Shown piece after piece: positions 22,301-34,526 of a DNA stretch of 64,000 nt. Position 1 is the first letter of the stretch. Every line of letters begins with the position of its first letter. This DNA comes from Ctenosaura bakeri (Eukaryota; Chordata; Lepidosauria; Squamata; Iguanidae). The stretch spans positions 124,001 to 188,000 of the forward strand of contig CAOLHI010001828.1 in NCBI GenBank assembly GCA_948474755.1, read 5' to 3'. The notes beneath the pieces are model-generated. The model was not told the origin of the DNA, searched no databases, and was given only the letters and a program-made list of their open reading frames with translations. Both the position numbers and the translations under genes were made by a program.

Positions 22301-22595
22301 GTTGCCCCATAAACTGCATGTTGAGCATGTTGAACTCAGGAGCTGGCAGAATAGTGCCATCCAGCAGAACTGGAAGGCAGATTATCCCCTCCCTGCTTCT
22401 CCTGTGTGCCTCTAAAAGCAGTTCTGGGGGCAGGAAAATCCTCCTCAGCCAGTTTTCAAGGGCTGCAGGAGGGAGAGGAGGGGAAACAATTCTGGAATTT
22501 ATGTTGGATTCAACCCAAGGTCTCCCTGAGCAAAGCCTAACCGCCACATCAAAACTTATTAGTTTACCCTGAGGTGCTGGTGGAAAGCACACAAC
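19341..22595. other. Long unique stretch, no gene seen
   Basis: Mostly unique. 20660-20745 is a MITE of the 'actacaactcccagaatccc / ggtctaaaagtaac' type. 20270-20410 is AT-rich and motif-dense (see findings). Frames up to 158 codons (21641-22117) have no domain, splice context or repeat homology that I can see. Confidence 0.4.
20660..20745. mobile_element. MITE fragment ('aagtaac' family)
   Basis: 'ggaattgtggtctaaaagta' with 'tatctggcaggactatggg' upstream forms the two diverged halves of the common palindromic MITE with ends like GTTACTTTTTGGACTACAAC. Confidence 0.55.
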
Positions 22596-23140
22596 TTAGT
22601 TACATCCCATCTGGATGACTGTAATGTGGCTTATGTGGGGCTATCTTTGAAGTGTATTCAGAAGCTGCAGGTAGTCCAAAATGTTGCAGTCAGGTCAGTG
22701 GTAGCCGGTGTTTCCCATCTCTTGGGTGATGAATCCATTCCAGGTTTTAATTAAGGCTTTAAAGGGAGCTGTCTGAGATGCCAAGTAGTCTTCTTAAATA
22801 GGTTCAGCACCATGGATAACTCCTAGAATGCTAGTGAAAATCTGGACTGAATTCACCACTTCATGGACAGGGAAGCCAACAGCTGCTATTGAGTCAGACT
22901 GTTAACCAGGGCTAGTTACAGAGAGCACATGATTGCCCCTCAATGGTCCAATAGCATCACTGCTTTCTAGTTGATTCCCAGGCATAATTCAAAGTGCTGA
23001 TTATAAAGTCCTACAGCACTTGGGGGCCAGGCTACCTGAAAGATTGTATTCTGACTTATGAACATACCCAGAATTAAGACCCTAGGGGGAACAGTCATTG
23101 GCAGTGCAGAGAAGAGAGAGAGAAGGACAACCCTTCTTAA
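22596..23140 (+). mobile_element. L2 LINE fragment
   Basis: 'tggatgactgtaatgtggct', 'tatgtggggctatctttgaa', 'cagaagctgcaggtagtcca' and 'aaaatgttgcagtcagg' correspond to the L2 ORF2 C-terminal phrase DYCNALYVGLPLK..L.KLQLVQNAA. Further on, 'aattcaaagtgctgattata' and 'ttgggggccaggctacctga' match the next part of the same region. It is frameshifted and has small deletions, so it is old. Confidence 0.75.
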
Positions 23141-24136
23141 TACAGCTGCCATCTCAGTAACTCCATCCTGCATGGAGCCATTAGTGCTAGGGGAAAAAAA
23201 AAATCTCCCATTGAAAGGAGAGTATTATTGAGATTGTAGGTAAGGAAGAATTCATGCATTTTGTTACCAGTTAATAAGCTGAAAGATTTAACTCAATTGG
23301 ATTTATGTTAGAAGGGGGACGAATTTAACTATTAAGTTTATGTTAAATTGCCATTGAAATTTAAATCAAATGTCTGCAGCTTTACCAGAATGAAGCTGAA
23401 AAATGCCATCTGTGGTTATTACTGATTTATTACTTTATTACTAATTCCCACATGGATTCCAGAGTTTCTTGGGAAAGATGAAGAGCTTCCATGAGGAACG
23501 TAGCAACAAACACTAGAAGACCACCCCGAGGCAAAGAGGACCAGTACCTTCTGTTATAATCTGTCCTTATTAGTTGCTGATTTAAAATCTTTTATCTTTG
23601 GAATTAAACTACCTTGAAATTTTTTGGGTTTTCAGCATCCTTTCTCACAGAATGAATAACTTTGTTTATAACTTAATTCTGGAATTAAATTATAAATTAT
23701 AAGTTTTATAAAGTAAGTTATAAAGTTACTGGAATTCAACACTTCTGGAGTTAAGTTAGGGCAGGAATTTCAACTGAGTTCAATCACTTTAGTTAAAATA
23801 TTTTAAGCTGCCCCTTTTTGTTAGAAAATTTTCAATTTAACTTAATTGACTTTAACTAATTAATTCAATTCTTTTCTTAATGCCCACATCCATACCCATG
23901 CCAAATGCTGCAGTGGTGCAATGCCCCTCCTCCAGTCCTACAAGATAAAAATTAATTTTTCAAATAAAGAGGTGATCAAATTGAATGGTTAAAGTCATAT
24001 ATAATTGGATTCTTGCTTGTGTAGCCTATTTGCTTTTATAACCAGATTTTTCACTCTTGCCCTTTTTATGTGACTAGCAGTTACGGCAGAGTCTTCATAG
24101 TTTGGTCCTTGTGTTTCTTAGAACTGTATTAAGAAT
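23141..24136. other. AT-rich unique sequence, no gene seen
   Basis: Many TTAA/TAAATT runs (23690-23880). No recognised repeat. Confidence 0.4.
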
Positions 24137-24198
24137 AGCCACACATCTGTCCCCCCCATAAATAACTCCAGTTATTTATGGTGGGGGATGTGTGGCCA
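24137..24198. repeat. Strong hairpin, two-base loop
   Basis: Left arm 'acacatctgtcccccccata' plus 'aataact' (24141-24167), loop CC, right arm 'agttatttatggtggggg' plus 'atgtgt' (24170-24193), with a few bulges. It extends to 'gccacacatc / gatgtgtggc'. It abuts the left end of the MITE at 24183-24515. Confidence 0.75.
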
Positions 24199-24515
24199 TT
24201 CAGATGTTGTTAGACTGAATTTCCCATCAGCCATAGTCAGCATAGCAATTGGTGTGGGATTATGGGTATGAGAATCCAACAACAGAGAGGCACCATGGTG
24301 TAGTGATTTGCACATTAGATTACGACCCTGGAGGCCAAGGTTCAGTTTCCTGCCCAGCCAAGGAAACCCACTGGGTGACTTTGGGCGCATCACACACTCT
24401 CAGCCCCAGAAGACCCCATAGTAGGTCTGCCTTAGAGTCGCCATAAATCAAAAATGACTTGAAAGCACACAACAACAAGTCTAACAACATCTGAAGCAAA
24501 GATTGGAAAATGTTT
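24183..24515. mobile_element. hAT-type MITE with SINE inserted
   Basis: Left part 'gtgtggccattcagatgttg' + 'ttagactgaatttcccatc', right part 'gtctaacaacatctgaagc' after the SINE. These are the arms of the 'ccagatgttgttggactaca' palindromic MITE. Confidence 0.7.
24287..24480 (+). mobile_element. tRNA-derived SINE inside a MITE
   Basis: Head 'ggcaccatggtgtagtgatt', B-box-like 'aggttcagtttcctg', 'aaacccactgggtgacttt', tail 'cataaatcaaaaatgacttg' and (CAA)n. Plus orientation, shortened body. Confidence 0.92.
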
Positions 24516-26157
24516 CCTTTTTAGAACTGCAGTCCCAGTATCCCAGAATTCCTGCTTTGGCTGAAGGACTGGGGCTCTCATCCAAAACATGCTATTTCCA
24601 TGCTCTAATGTGAAGCCTTAAAGTTACACATTCCCCTTAAGACTTATTGTGAGGTGGCTGACATTTGGTAGGTGGAGATGAATAATTGGCAGTTTATTCA
24701 CTTTAGGCTACATTGAGAATAGCTACCTGCTCTGAGAATTCTGAGACAGAGGGGGGCCAGATATAAACTCTGTTTAGTAAATATGTTTCCTGGCATCTCA
24801 AATCACTTGTGGGTTTTGGCCTGCAATCTTTAGATTTTGACCAGTGATTAGAAGTTGTTCTAACCCTGCACTTCCAGTCTTTCACTCAATTGAAATGGAG
24901 CTCGCAACATGTCTGCTTGATATATAGCCTTCAGTAAATCCTGTTGTCAGACTTTTAAAAAGGAGAACTAAAAGGCTTCTAATTTTGAAAGTGGGAAATG
25001 ATGATCAGCCACACAGCTGTTTATTCTAAATGTAATCTCATTTCTACAACTCCAAAGGAAGTGTTGATGGCAAATCATGACTAATTTTGCTGCTCTTCCC
25101 ATTTCTCCTAGCTTAATATTGTTAATTAAATTAGGTTCTCCCTCCCAGCTGTTTATAAGACAACAACCAGATGCCCTCCTTCATTCCACAAATGTTTGAA
25201 TTCTAGCACCAGAAAGAGAAGAAGAATATAGAGGTGGTGGGGGTGGAGGAGATGACAACTTTTAACATGCCTTCTTTAAAGTGAAAGTACATTTCATAGT
25301 ATAAATGCCCGTTGTTTTATCATTTCTGGCACAGTATCAGAAAATAAAAAAAAAGTGTGGGATAAGTGATTGTTTTTAAATTCAATAGCGCCTTTGAATA
25401 ATAATACTAATAATAAAAATAAAAAATCGTCTATGTTTTCTGCTGCCATAGAAACCATTTCTAGCTGGCAGATTGGAAATAGAGATTTGGGCTTCTGGCT
25501 TTACGTTTATATTACATTTCCATCCCCTTTTAAAATATGAAAAATGATCCCTTGTTTCGGTTTGATACACAATCTATTGATCACATTTCTGGATTGTGGT
25601 TATTTTTATAGGAAGAAAGCTTAAGAAATCATTTTAGACTTAAAAGATGGGAATTGCATTGAATCAAAAAGCAGAGCTTGTAGAAGGCAGCTCCATCTCT
25701 ACCCAGTTCAGGATAGATCACTTCTGATTCAAATTGAAGGTGGGGTGCTCTCATGATACTTCCCACTGGCAAGCAGAGTGACTACAGCTGCTTTTCTGTT
25801 ACTTGTTATTATTGCCAAATAGTTTTGTTGCAAGAGCTGGGGAGAAATGCTCTGGATATCGCAAAGTAGGTTACCACAATTCAGTGCCACTTACAAAGCC
25901 ACACACCCCAAATGAGTGAGCTCTCTGGTGTTTCCATGAAGAAACTACTGCTGCAGTTGCCATCTCTTGCAGGGGACCATGGCACTTTTCCATGGGATGG
26001 CTGTGCTAGTTGGTTCCAGCAAAAAAATGAAAAAAAATCTGAGTTGGCAAGGGTGGGTTTGTCTATTTGTTTGTCTCGCTGCCCGCAATCTCTCTCTCTC
26101 TTTCTCTCTCTCATTTATTCTCTCTCTCTCTGTCTCCACCTATCCACGTATATCAAA
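24516..26157. other. Unique sequence, no gene seen
   Basis: 24520-24560 ('aactgcagtcccagtatccc') may be a MITE scrap. 25040-25190 is an AT/homeodomain-motif-rich stretch (see findings). A (TC)n run is at 26089-26131. Confidence 0.4.
26089..26131. repeat. (TC)n simple repeat
   Basis: Interrupted CT dinucleotide array. It explains the Arg/Glu-rich and Ser/Leu-rich frames on the two strands here. Confidence 0.9.
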
Positions 26158-26495
26158 GGCCATTTCTGCACAAATGTCACTGTCCCACAATGGGGATGTG
26201 TTGCTGCTGGTCTACGAGTCATACTTTTGCACAATATAATCTCAGTCCTGCTGCCAACGTGATTCCACCCATTGCAATCGAGGGATATTCTGGAAAAAAT
26301 CCAGTAATGGCCCCTGATCATGCAATGCTCCCATTGCCAGTGGCTGTGCCGAAATGGTGGAAGTGCGATCTATGCACATCCTTCCCCAGTGCAGCATGGG
26401 AAATGGCCATCTGCACTGTGGAAAGAAGGAGCATGTCCCTGTCCCTGGGATGGCAACGGGATGGTGACAAAAAACAGTAAGGTATGGAAAGGGCC
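26158..26495. mobile_element. Harbinger-like transposon, TSD AAA
   Basis: 338 bp, ends GGCCATTTCTGCAC ... TATGGAAAGGGCC, flanked by AAA on both sides. The interior contains 'ccttccccagtgcagcatgg' and 'gcactgtggaaagaagga', shared with 16890-17267 and 51753-52817. A donor-like AAG|GTATGG lies at the right end. Confidence 0.8.
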
Positions 26496-26499
26496 AAAG

Positions 26500-27175
26500 A
26501 TGGCCAAAGTGCAGCCTGTGGGTCATTTTTATGGCTCTCAGGACCCCTAGGGGTGGTATTTTTGTCTACAGATTACCTCTAGGAGGCATTGGGGCATTTT
26601 GCCAAGGTTTGGCCCAGAAGAAGCCTTTTATAAAAATAGACAGTGATATCCCAGTCGTTTCTTGTTGTAAGAAAAGGTCTTTTTTTGTACAGGAATCCCT
26701 TGCTTTTTTATGATCTGCTTTTCAATTATAACCAGAATGCATACATTCAACATGTAGTCTGCTCTTTCAATGTATTTCATCATCTTTCCATTACCATCCA
26801 CATGCTTCTGCAGCCATGGACTATTTTTCTCTCCCACTCAACTGTTATTTAGCTTTTGCACACATTGGCAAGTGATATTTCGCATGTTGTTTATGTTTTT
26901 CAGTGGGCAAAATGCATTTTGAAACTAAAACGACTAGGTCTTACGTTTTGATAATTTCCAGTTTTCAACAGTGCTCTTGTCCTTAACCTCTTGAAAAAGC
27001 AGAGAAAACCTATATAAAATGGCCTAGTGGGCCCTAAAACCAGAGCAGAATACCCCTAGAGGATATAGAGTGGGGTGTGGGGACTTTTTTTTGCGGGAGA
27101 AGGGTACAGCCCCCCAGGCACTCCAAAGGGGCTAATGTGCCCCCCTAGACTCCAACAGTTGCCCACCTGGATGAA
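26500..27175. mobile_element. Possible old hAT element
   Basis: Left 'gtgcagcctgtgggtcattt' and right complement 'ccaggtgggcaactgttgg' have the general look of hAT termini (CAGG-GGGCAAC). There is no target duplication that I can verify and no coding sequence. Tentative. Confidence 0.3.
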
Positions 27176-28205
27176 CGTAGACATGCATATGTACCAAATA
27201 GATGAGAAAAGGTAGGATTATCACTTAAAGAAAATGGAATGCATGAAATTCAGGCAGTGATGATTATTTTAAAGTTTAGACTCTGTTGTTAAAGCGGTCA
27301 CAGTGACTATTCATAAAGTAGATGAGTCAGTGCTGTTCAAGTGGACATCTCCCCTGTTAACTTGAAACTACATTACTGACACTGAATCCTTTTCTCCTAT
27401 AAATTACTGAGAACACTGCTGCTAGGGACAGAACTGTGTGGATGTGACTAGCAAACTGGCAACAGCCTCTCTGGCAGGACATGATCAGCTTGGGTTTAGT
27501 CCAGAAGAAGATGACACTGGATGTTGAAGATAAATTAAATATCTGTAGATAGAGATTCAAAGGAAGCATTGTCCACCCTCCATACAGCACACAGATATGC
27601 AGAGAAGCATCCTTGAACCTGTGGGGTAATGGCTAACAAGATGGCATTGTGTGGGCTAGTGCTGTCTTACGCATTTCTGTTCAGAACTAGGTTTCTTGGA
27701 GTCTGACTCTATAGCCTGTGCCAGTTCCTTTTTGAATTAAAATAAAATATATCTCTTTTGACATTATTGTTCATGATTATGTGAGTGAAGAAATTATGTT
27801 GTGTTATGTATCAAGGTATAAGTGGTAGATACTCTAATTCAGGTATTACCTTGTTTTTTCAGCACGTGAGCCGAGGATCACCTAACCTTGTTCTCTTCCA
27901 GCATCTCTTATCTCATGTGGAAGTGTCTGAAAGAGGGAACTTTTCCATGTACGGAGGTTCTCCAACAAGCAAGGTGAATAATATCTGAATGTGGTATGTC
28001 AAATTCTGCCTTATGCCGAAAGCTTTCCCTTTCAACATTCAATCCACTCTGTGGGACTGCTGCTTTCGTATGTTTGTGCATACAAGATGACTTTCTTAAC
28101 TATCTGATTTTTCAAATTCTCCCACAATTCTTAGATTTCTGATCAGTAATATTCTTCAGATCCAGGAAAATGAAAATAAGTTGTTTTAAAAATGGTGGCG
28201 GCGGC
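27176..28205. other. Unique sequence, no gene seen
   Basis: No recognised repeat or exon. Confidence 0.4.
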
Positions 28206-28287
28206 TAATAATTACCATTAAGTCGGCTTCAACTTAGGATGACCCTGTGAATGGGAGACTTCCAAGTCACCCTGTTATAGTCTAGTT
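28206..28287 (-). mobile_element. BovB/RTE LINE 3' end fragment
   Basis: 'accattaagtcggcttcaac' + 'ttaggatgaccctgtgaatg' + 'ggagacttccaagtcaccct' is the reverse complement of the BovB terminal region (ending ...gccatgagtcggaagcaact). Confidence 0.75.
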
Positions 28288-28490
28288 GTTGTTGTTGTTG
28301 TTGTTGCTGTTGTGTGTCATTTCCAACTTATGGCAACTCCAAGATTTAACCTATCGGGGGGTTTCTGGGCTGAGAGTATGTGTAGCACCAAAGGTCATCC
28401 AGTGGGTTTCCATGGCTGAGAGGGGAATTGAATCCTAGTCTCTAGGGTTGTAGTTCAATGTTCAAACCTCTATACTATGCTGGTTCTTGT
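28288..28490 (-). mobile_element. tRNA-derived SINE, reverse orientation
   Basis: Clean (GTT)n tail at 28288-28312, then 'tcatttccaacttatggcaa', 'gtcatccagtgggtttcc', 'gaatcctagtctctaggg' and head 'ctctatactatgctggttct'. It lies directly against a BovB fragment. Confidence 0.9.
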
Positions 28491-30955
28491 AGCCTAGGCT
28501 ATTTACAATAGACTCTTAGTAGGCACTCAGTGGCTTTTGGTCAAGATGGCCATATATCACCTCCAGTATCAGAGGCCACATGCTTTTTGAATGATATTTG
28601 CTGTAGAACATGGAAGGCAAGGTGGAGTTGCACTCATATGCTGCTTATGGTTTTCCTATAGGCAATTGACTGGCCATTATGTGAACAGGATGCTGCATTC
28701 AGTTTGGTCATTCTCTGCAAGGGAATGCTTCTGTTCTTAAGTATAGTTTCATTAGAACAACATTGGGTATTTACACGGAGGCCTACCAGAATCTTGCACA
28801 GCTGCTTCATCACATCTTGCTTGCGTAGATGCAGTAAGACTAACTGAAAACCTGGATTAGAAGAATTTGTTGCACATTTTGGCAGAATTAATATGAAAAT
28901 GTGGAGTTACTTTAAACATTACACAGAGGGGGGTAGTGATCAACACTGAAGTGCAGGGTCTCATTGTAGCATTCTCTATAGCAACACCACCCCATGCAGG
29001 AAGCTGTAGAGAGCAGTTCTTTTGCAAAGCTAATGAAGCTAATTTTCAAACTCGGACCAAGCCATCTCACAATACAACAGGGATAGCTGAAAATGATACA
29101 CTGTGGTCAGGAAAGCCCATTTTCCCCTCCAGTTATGGTAGGGATTGCAATTAAACTGAAAGAGAACAGGGGCATCCAAGAAGGTCACAGGGAGATATCA
29201 TAGTCCCTGCTAATCACAAACTCCTGGAGCTTCCAGTAATGGAGCCCTGATTCCACAGTACTACCAAGTGCACAGCTCCCTGTGCTTTCTGACACTACAG
29301 TGATAACGCCAGTTTGCCAGGGAAGTGTCATGATGAGGGAAAGGTACACTGCACGTTCCTTCCATGTTTCTTCCCAGTTATGAATCACTGGATGGACTTT
29401 GTCAAGTCACAGCTACTCAGCCATTTCAGACTCCTCTGTATTTGATATCAAACCCCATGAAATTCATGAGGTCACCAAATGTCAACAGGGGACTTGAAAA
29501 CACCCACACCCATGAACATGACATTTACACTACAGCTTCCTTGCATGTAGGTTCAGGACTACTAAGGATGAGAGATTTAAGGCAAGCCCCTCTTCACTGG
29601 CCAGACCCAGACTTAGTTGGCTTCAGCAAGATTGCTGTCTCATGTGTTTGCTGCAGAAAAAAAAAAGCTAGTTATCTTATTTGATTGTTGTGAGCATTAG
29701 TGAAGGATGGTATATGGAGTACCTTGCTCACTTAAGAAAAGGTGCTTTATAAATACCTTTTTATAAAATGAGCCACTTTGAGTCAATAGATGGAAGGTTG
29801 GCTTGTAGAGTAATTATTAATGGTAATAATACTTTCCAGCTATTTACACATTTCACCCCATGAGGCCTTCTGCCTCGGTGTGGCAGCTGCTGCTCAGCTG
29901 TTTTGATCAGGGAACCTTCCCAGCACAAAATGGTTAAATGGTTAAGCCTCAACATTCCTTAGTGAAGCATCAAGCCTTTGTCTCTCTCAGAACTTGAATA
30001 CGGTGTAAAAGAAAGTGACTTTCCCAAGGTCACTCGAGGAATTGGAAACAGAACTGAAATCCAAGTCTGTCCTGCTAATCACTTCAAAGTGGTGCTGAAA
30101 ATACCAATTTAAAAGTGCAGCAAAGTCAATGCTTGTAATTTCTGTGTTTTCTCTGCTTTATCTGAGGGAATCCAACTATGCCATTTCTCATTGTGAACCC
30201 ACTTGAACTTCTTTGTCTTTCCCTGATAACTTTGAAGTTATTATGCAACTATAATAGAAGCCCTTCCGCTAACTTGCACTATTTGTAGGGACTCTAAAAT
30301 TACAGCTCATAACATTTTGCCACCAAATGTACTTCACTGGTGCATCTGTTCTCTGATGTAATATGAGATTGAACATTGCAGACCAGAACTTCAGTGACCT
30401 TTCTAGTCCTGAAATAATAATGACTTTCTGGACAGATAAGACCAGACAATTGGAACTGGAACACAGTTCTGGAAGATGAAGGGCAATTTCTTTTGTACCT
30501 GCCTTTTTTTAAAAAACAATTGTACACTTTCCTTGATATAGCCAAATTTCCAGAAGGGAACATTACTTATTGCAGGTATAGGCATTCAGCAAAGCACTAC
30601 TTTATTCCTAATAGGTATAGAACAAAATGCTATGATTTTTTTTTAAAAAACTCAACCATTAATTTCATCATTCTATGAACAGTATAGCCAAAACATACCC
30701 CCAATGGTAAAGACTTGATAACAGGGTTACATATCTCTTGTCCTATATTTAAACACTGAATTATCTGAGCTCAATAGAAAATTGGTACTGGAGAATATAG
30801 GATGTAGCATTCTGGGGAAACTGATCTCCCAAGTGAGTTGGGCTAGAGAATTAAAAAAAAAAGAAAAGAAAAAGAAAAAGAAAGCAAACTCTTCTTGTGC
30901 AGTATGGTATCTCTTTATTGCATTTATTAATCAAGGTGACAATACAAGGCCACAA
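28491..30955. other. Unique sequence, possible MIR scraps, no gene seen
   Basis: 29682-29755 ('gattgttgtgagcattagtg ... gtgctttataaatacc') resembles a MIR/CORE-SINE 3' part. 30008-30075 ('gtgactttcccaaggtcact') resembles the same family reversed. Both are weak. A-rich runs occur at 30850-30885. Confidence 0.35.
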
Positions 30956-31060
30956 GGCTGGCAAATGTGTGACCCTCCAGATGTTGCTGGACTGTGAGTA
31001 GCCACTGAAATTTGCAATCTAGCGACATCTGGAGGGCTACATATTCCCAACCACCTTCCC
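30956..31060. mobile_element. hAT-type palindromic MITE
   Basis: 'gaccctccagatgttgctgg' on the left pairs with 'agcgacatctggagggctac' on the right. Outer parts 'ggctggcaaatgtg' and 'atattcccaacc' are diverged termini. Confidence 0.8.
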
Positions 31061-32114
31061 AGGCCAAACAAACAAACAAACAAACAAAGACATTTGGAGG
31101 GTGCGTTGTTTATAAGGAGATAGCCCTGCTGGAGGATAGCTGGATTTTCCAAGCAACAGTATCTTACTGTGAGCTATCCTTTTTGTAATGCAAAGTATTT
31201 CAGGTTGGCTTGGCCTTGAAGGTGCAGGTACAATCCAGTAAGTCACAAAAGGTCTTCTCCTAGTAGTAGTGCAAACCACCAGCAGTAATATGCCTACATA
31301 ATTAGTATACAGATTGGATTTTCCTTGAGGAGGGGTGGTGACTGTCATGATGAGCATGTCAATATTTCAAAATTTACCACTACATATTAGAAGAAACACA
31401 TTTCAGATGACTTTTCTCTTGAGGGGAAACGCAGGTCCTGTCTGGGAGTGAGTGGCCAAATCTGGTGTCTCAGATTTCCCAAACTTTGCTTAGGCTGTGA
31501 TGGGGCTAGCAATATTATCTTATATATTGCAGGTGCAAGATCTTTTGCTCCTGCCTTGTAATTGATAGCCAGTTTTTCAAAGGAAATAAAGCTTCAAGTA
31601 GCTTGTCAAGTTATCTGCTTATTGGACATACAGTGTAATATCTGATGCATTAGAAGACACAGTCCTGGGATATCAGGCAGTTTGTCTTTGTTTTCCTGAC
31701 CTTAAAGGTGTTTAACATGTATATAAAAAATTCAGTCAGTCCCTAGCATACTCATTTTTAGATAGCAAGAAAAATAGTTGTTAGGATGGTAAAACATTAT
31801 ACAGGATGTTACAGGTGTATATATCTAGCATAGCCTGGATGGGTTTTCAGTATTTGCAAGCTCTTTAAGTGCTGCAGACCACTTAAGAATTTTCTTTCCA
31901 AACCGAGCACTTACCATGGCTTTTACCAGTTGCAATCCTCTAACAGGATAAAAATGAATTTGTTGAGTGATTCCATCTGTGTCAGGGTTTTGCATTTAAA
32001 GATATACTAAGCAGGTATTACCATAAAGGTAGTGAACTTTGAAGTCCACCAGCAGTGCTAGCATCTCCTTAGGATCTGAATTATTAGCTCAAAGGGGGCC
32101 TGCAGAGACAGGGT
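31061..32114. other. Unique sequence, no gene seen
   Basis: (CAAA)n at 31067-31087. Otherwise nothing recognised. Confidence 0.4.
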
Positions 32115-32800
32115 TGTGGCAGGATCTTTTCACTTGTGTACACCAATACTAACTGTAGAGATGACTTCAGTTGAAAGTTGAAAGAGTGTTTTATTTGACA
32201 TTAATAGGCACACCCAAGAAATCAAGCAATCTCACGAACCATACAAGACTATTGAAGGAGAGGTGAAAAAGTTTAGACAGAGAGAGATTTTGGGTGAAAG
32301 GGGTGATATTTATGAGTTCTGAACCAGAAGATTGAAGCAGAGTGGCTCAAATAAGAGTCTGCAGGTAGTACAGAGAACAAGGAATCTGGGGGACCATGTG
32401 CAGTGTGATGCGCAACATACTACAAATTGTAGGGATTGGAGCTGGGGTTTTTATACCCTATTTCCTGCCCTGAAGGAGGGTGAATGGACAAAGTGGTAAT
32501 TGCTTTCCCACAAACAGAATGGGCTGGTTCTCTTAACTCTAGATGACAAAACATAGATGGGAGTCCTGGAAATCTCTTAATGTCTTTGTTGGGTAAGATA
32601 AATAGGGAAGGTCTCTGTAGGATATGCTCACAGCAGGGTTGCTTGACTGCTTCATCTGGGCAGTTTCACCTTCTATTGTTTCCAAGAGGGCTTGTACCTT
32701 ACAGCCTTTTGAAAGGATCATCTGAAGTCCATCAACACAGGGCTCTCCCAACTAATTCTCTCTGAACTTACGACCTGGCCATGCTGAGGTCATCCTGACA
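32115..32800 (-). mobile_element. Probable solo LTR (second family)
   Basis: On the minus strand it begins TGTCAGGATGACC and ends GGATC-CTGCCACA, so the ends are inverted with a small offset. A TATA box (complement of 'gtttttatacc', 32447-32457) and AATAAA (complement of 32190-32195) follow in LTR order, leaving about 75 bp of R-U5. No target duplication or internal retroviral sequence is seen. It is not related to the 320-2294 LTRs by eye. Confidence 0.5.
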
Positions 32801-33654
32801 TGGCTACGTGCTTACAGTCAGTATTCTCCAAACATGCTTTCAGCCATATATATATCTAATTTATGAAAAATAGCATACTCCTCAAAGTGGGGCTGTGGTG
32901 ACACAGGTGTTATGGTCAAAACAGAAAATTTAAAAAGTTTTTTTTTTTTTTTAGTGAGCCTTTTCAAAGTGAGCCTTTTTTGTGTCAACTTGCAGTAGGC
33001 ATAAATTTTTAAGTGTAACCAGATTATGGGTCCAGCTCACTGAGTATTCACTAAGCTTTCTGTGGCCAGCAAAATGCCTCAGGAAAGCTCAGCAACATTA
33101 TGTCGTATGGTGAGTGTTTGGCAGTCTGGAAAATGATCCTGAAGGTTCCAGTCTTAGCACTCATGCCTAAAAGTCATTAGCAGATCTATCTTCAGCATAA
33201 AATCTGTAAAGCTGTAAAGTTTAAAACTGTAAAAATCTGTAAATTATAAAGCTTGGAAAAGTTACTTTATTGAATGCCAACTTCCAGAATCCCCCAGGCA
33301 ACATTGCCACTTTGCTACCACCATTGTTGCTATTGTTGCTTCCTTATTATTCTAGGTTCAAACCCAGGAAGAGAACAAGCAAGCACTGCCAATTGGATAG
33401 CAACAGACATTGTCTGAAATCCAACTTAGTTCCAATTTTAGAGTAGAGAAAAAGCAAAACTAGACAGCTTCTATGGGTTTTACCTATGGGAAAAAAAGAA
33501 GGCATTTATCAAAATCATGAAAGATGATTTTTAATAGCTGAAAAGCCCAATACATTTTAATTCCTCCTTCTGGTGGGCAGGGGGTGGGAAGCTTTTAAAG
33601 TAAAGGTCTGCAGGAATTTCTGATCGAAAGGACTTGTATATCATACAAAGTATA
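32801..33654. other. Unique sequence with MITE scrap
   Basis: 33251-33300 ('gaaaagttactttattgaat', 'ccaacttccagaatccccc') is half of the 'aagttacttttggactacaa' MITE. T-run at 32938-32952. Confidence 0.45.
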
Positions 33655-34060
33655 AGACATTTCTGCATGATGATGCTCTTCTGTGTTGTCACACTGCAAT
33701 TCTAGGTCTAGAAGGGAGCACATCAGCAACGCTCCCCTCTGCACTGCTTGCTCCATGTAGAAGGGAGTGCAATGGCACCAGCTCTTCCATCCAATGTGCT
33801 GCCAGGCACTTTCCATTGCTGTGCAACAGAAGGAAGTGTTGCCATTGTGCTTCTGCAGTTTCTGCACATCTGGGAGCGACGGGAGCAGAGCGTGATTGCA
33901 GATGCAAAATGGATTTTTTTCGTTTTGGGAAAACTGCACCAGCATGATGCTTGGAGACGGGATGGCAGTGGACCAGTGATGACATCACACAGAAGCATGA
34001 CCTGCCGGCCACTGCCATCCTGTCCTACAAGTGGCACAGCCCTGTCTTGCAGAAATGTTC
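33655..34060. mobile_element. Harbinger-like transposon, degraded ends
   Basis: About 406 bp with ends AGACATTTCTGCATG ... TTGCAGAAATGTTC, a mutated form of the GGCC termini. The interior is the reverse complement of the one at 56728-57067, sharing for example 'gcacatcagca' and 'ctcccctctgcac'. The several overlapping frames on both strands (109-142 codons) are by-products of this repeat. Confidence 0.7.
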
Positions 34061-34194
34061 TTAGATACAAAGATACAAAGTACAGTACTTTGCAATGTCC
34101 TTTGATATAGGTATAGACGTAAAAGGTAAAAAATAAATGGAAAGCCAACATAATTTACTGTTGATATTATTTATGGATAATATGAACAAATTTT

Positions 34195-34272
34195 GCTGAG
34201 AAAACCCCATGATAGGTTTGTCTGAAGGCTACCATAAGTCAGAAACAATCTGAAGGCAACTGCAACTAAATA
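34195..34272 (+). mobile_element. SINE 3' fragment
   Basis: 'gctgagaaaaccccatgata', 'accataagtcagaaacaatc' and 'tgaaggcaactgcaac' match the 3' third of the tRNA-derived SINE. Confidence 0.75.
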
Positions 34273-34526
34273 ACATAATACCAGAGTCCTCTTAATGAAT
34301 AATTTTCTGCAGACCTTTGGTTTAAACACCTGAAGAAAGCTTAAAAAGTTTACAGATTGAAATATGCTGGGGTTTTTTTAACATTATCTTTCACCAGCTA
34401 GAGCGTACTAATGTAATCAAGGAGACATACACTTGTGTTGACTCACCAGGTTTCCATTGAATGAATAGATCCCTTCTGCATGAGACTAAAGCAACTGGAT
34501 TTTGGCCTTTGTATTCTACCCATCTG
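34273..34526. other. Unique sequence, no gene seen
   Basis: No recognised repeat. Confidence 0.35.

Noticed and set aside
25881..26139. Arg/Glu-rich charged small proteins
   Set aside because: They are readings of the (TC)n microsatellite.
33595..34151. Four overlapping frames of 109-142 codons
   Set aside because: They lie within a Harbinger-like repeat and recur as shadows in the related copy at 56728-57067.
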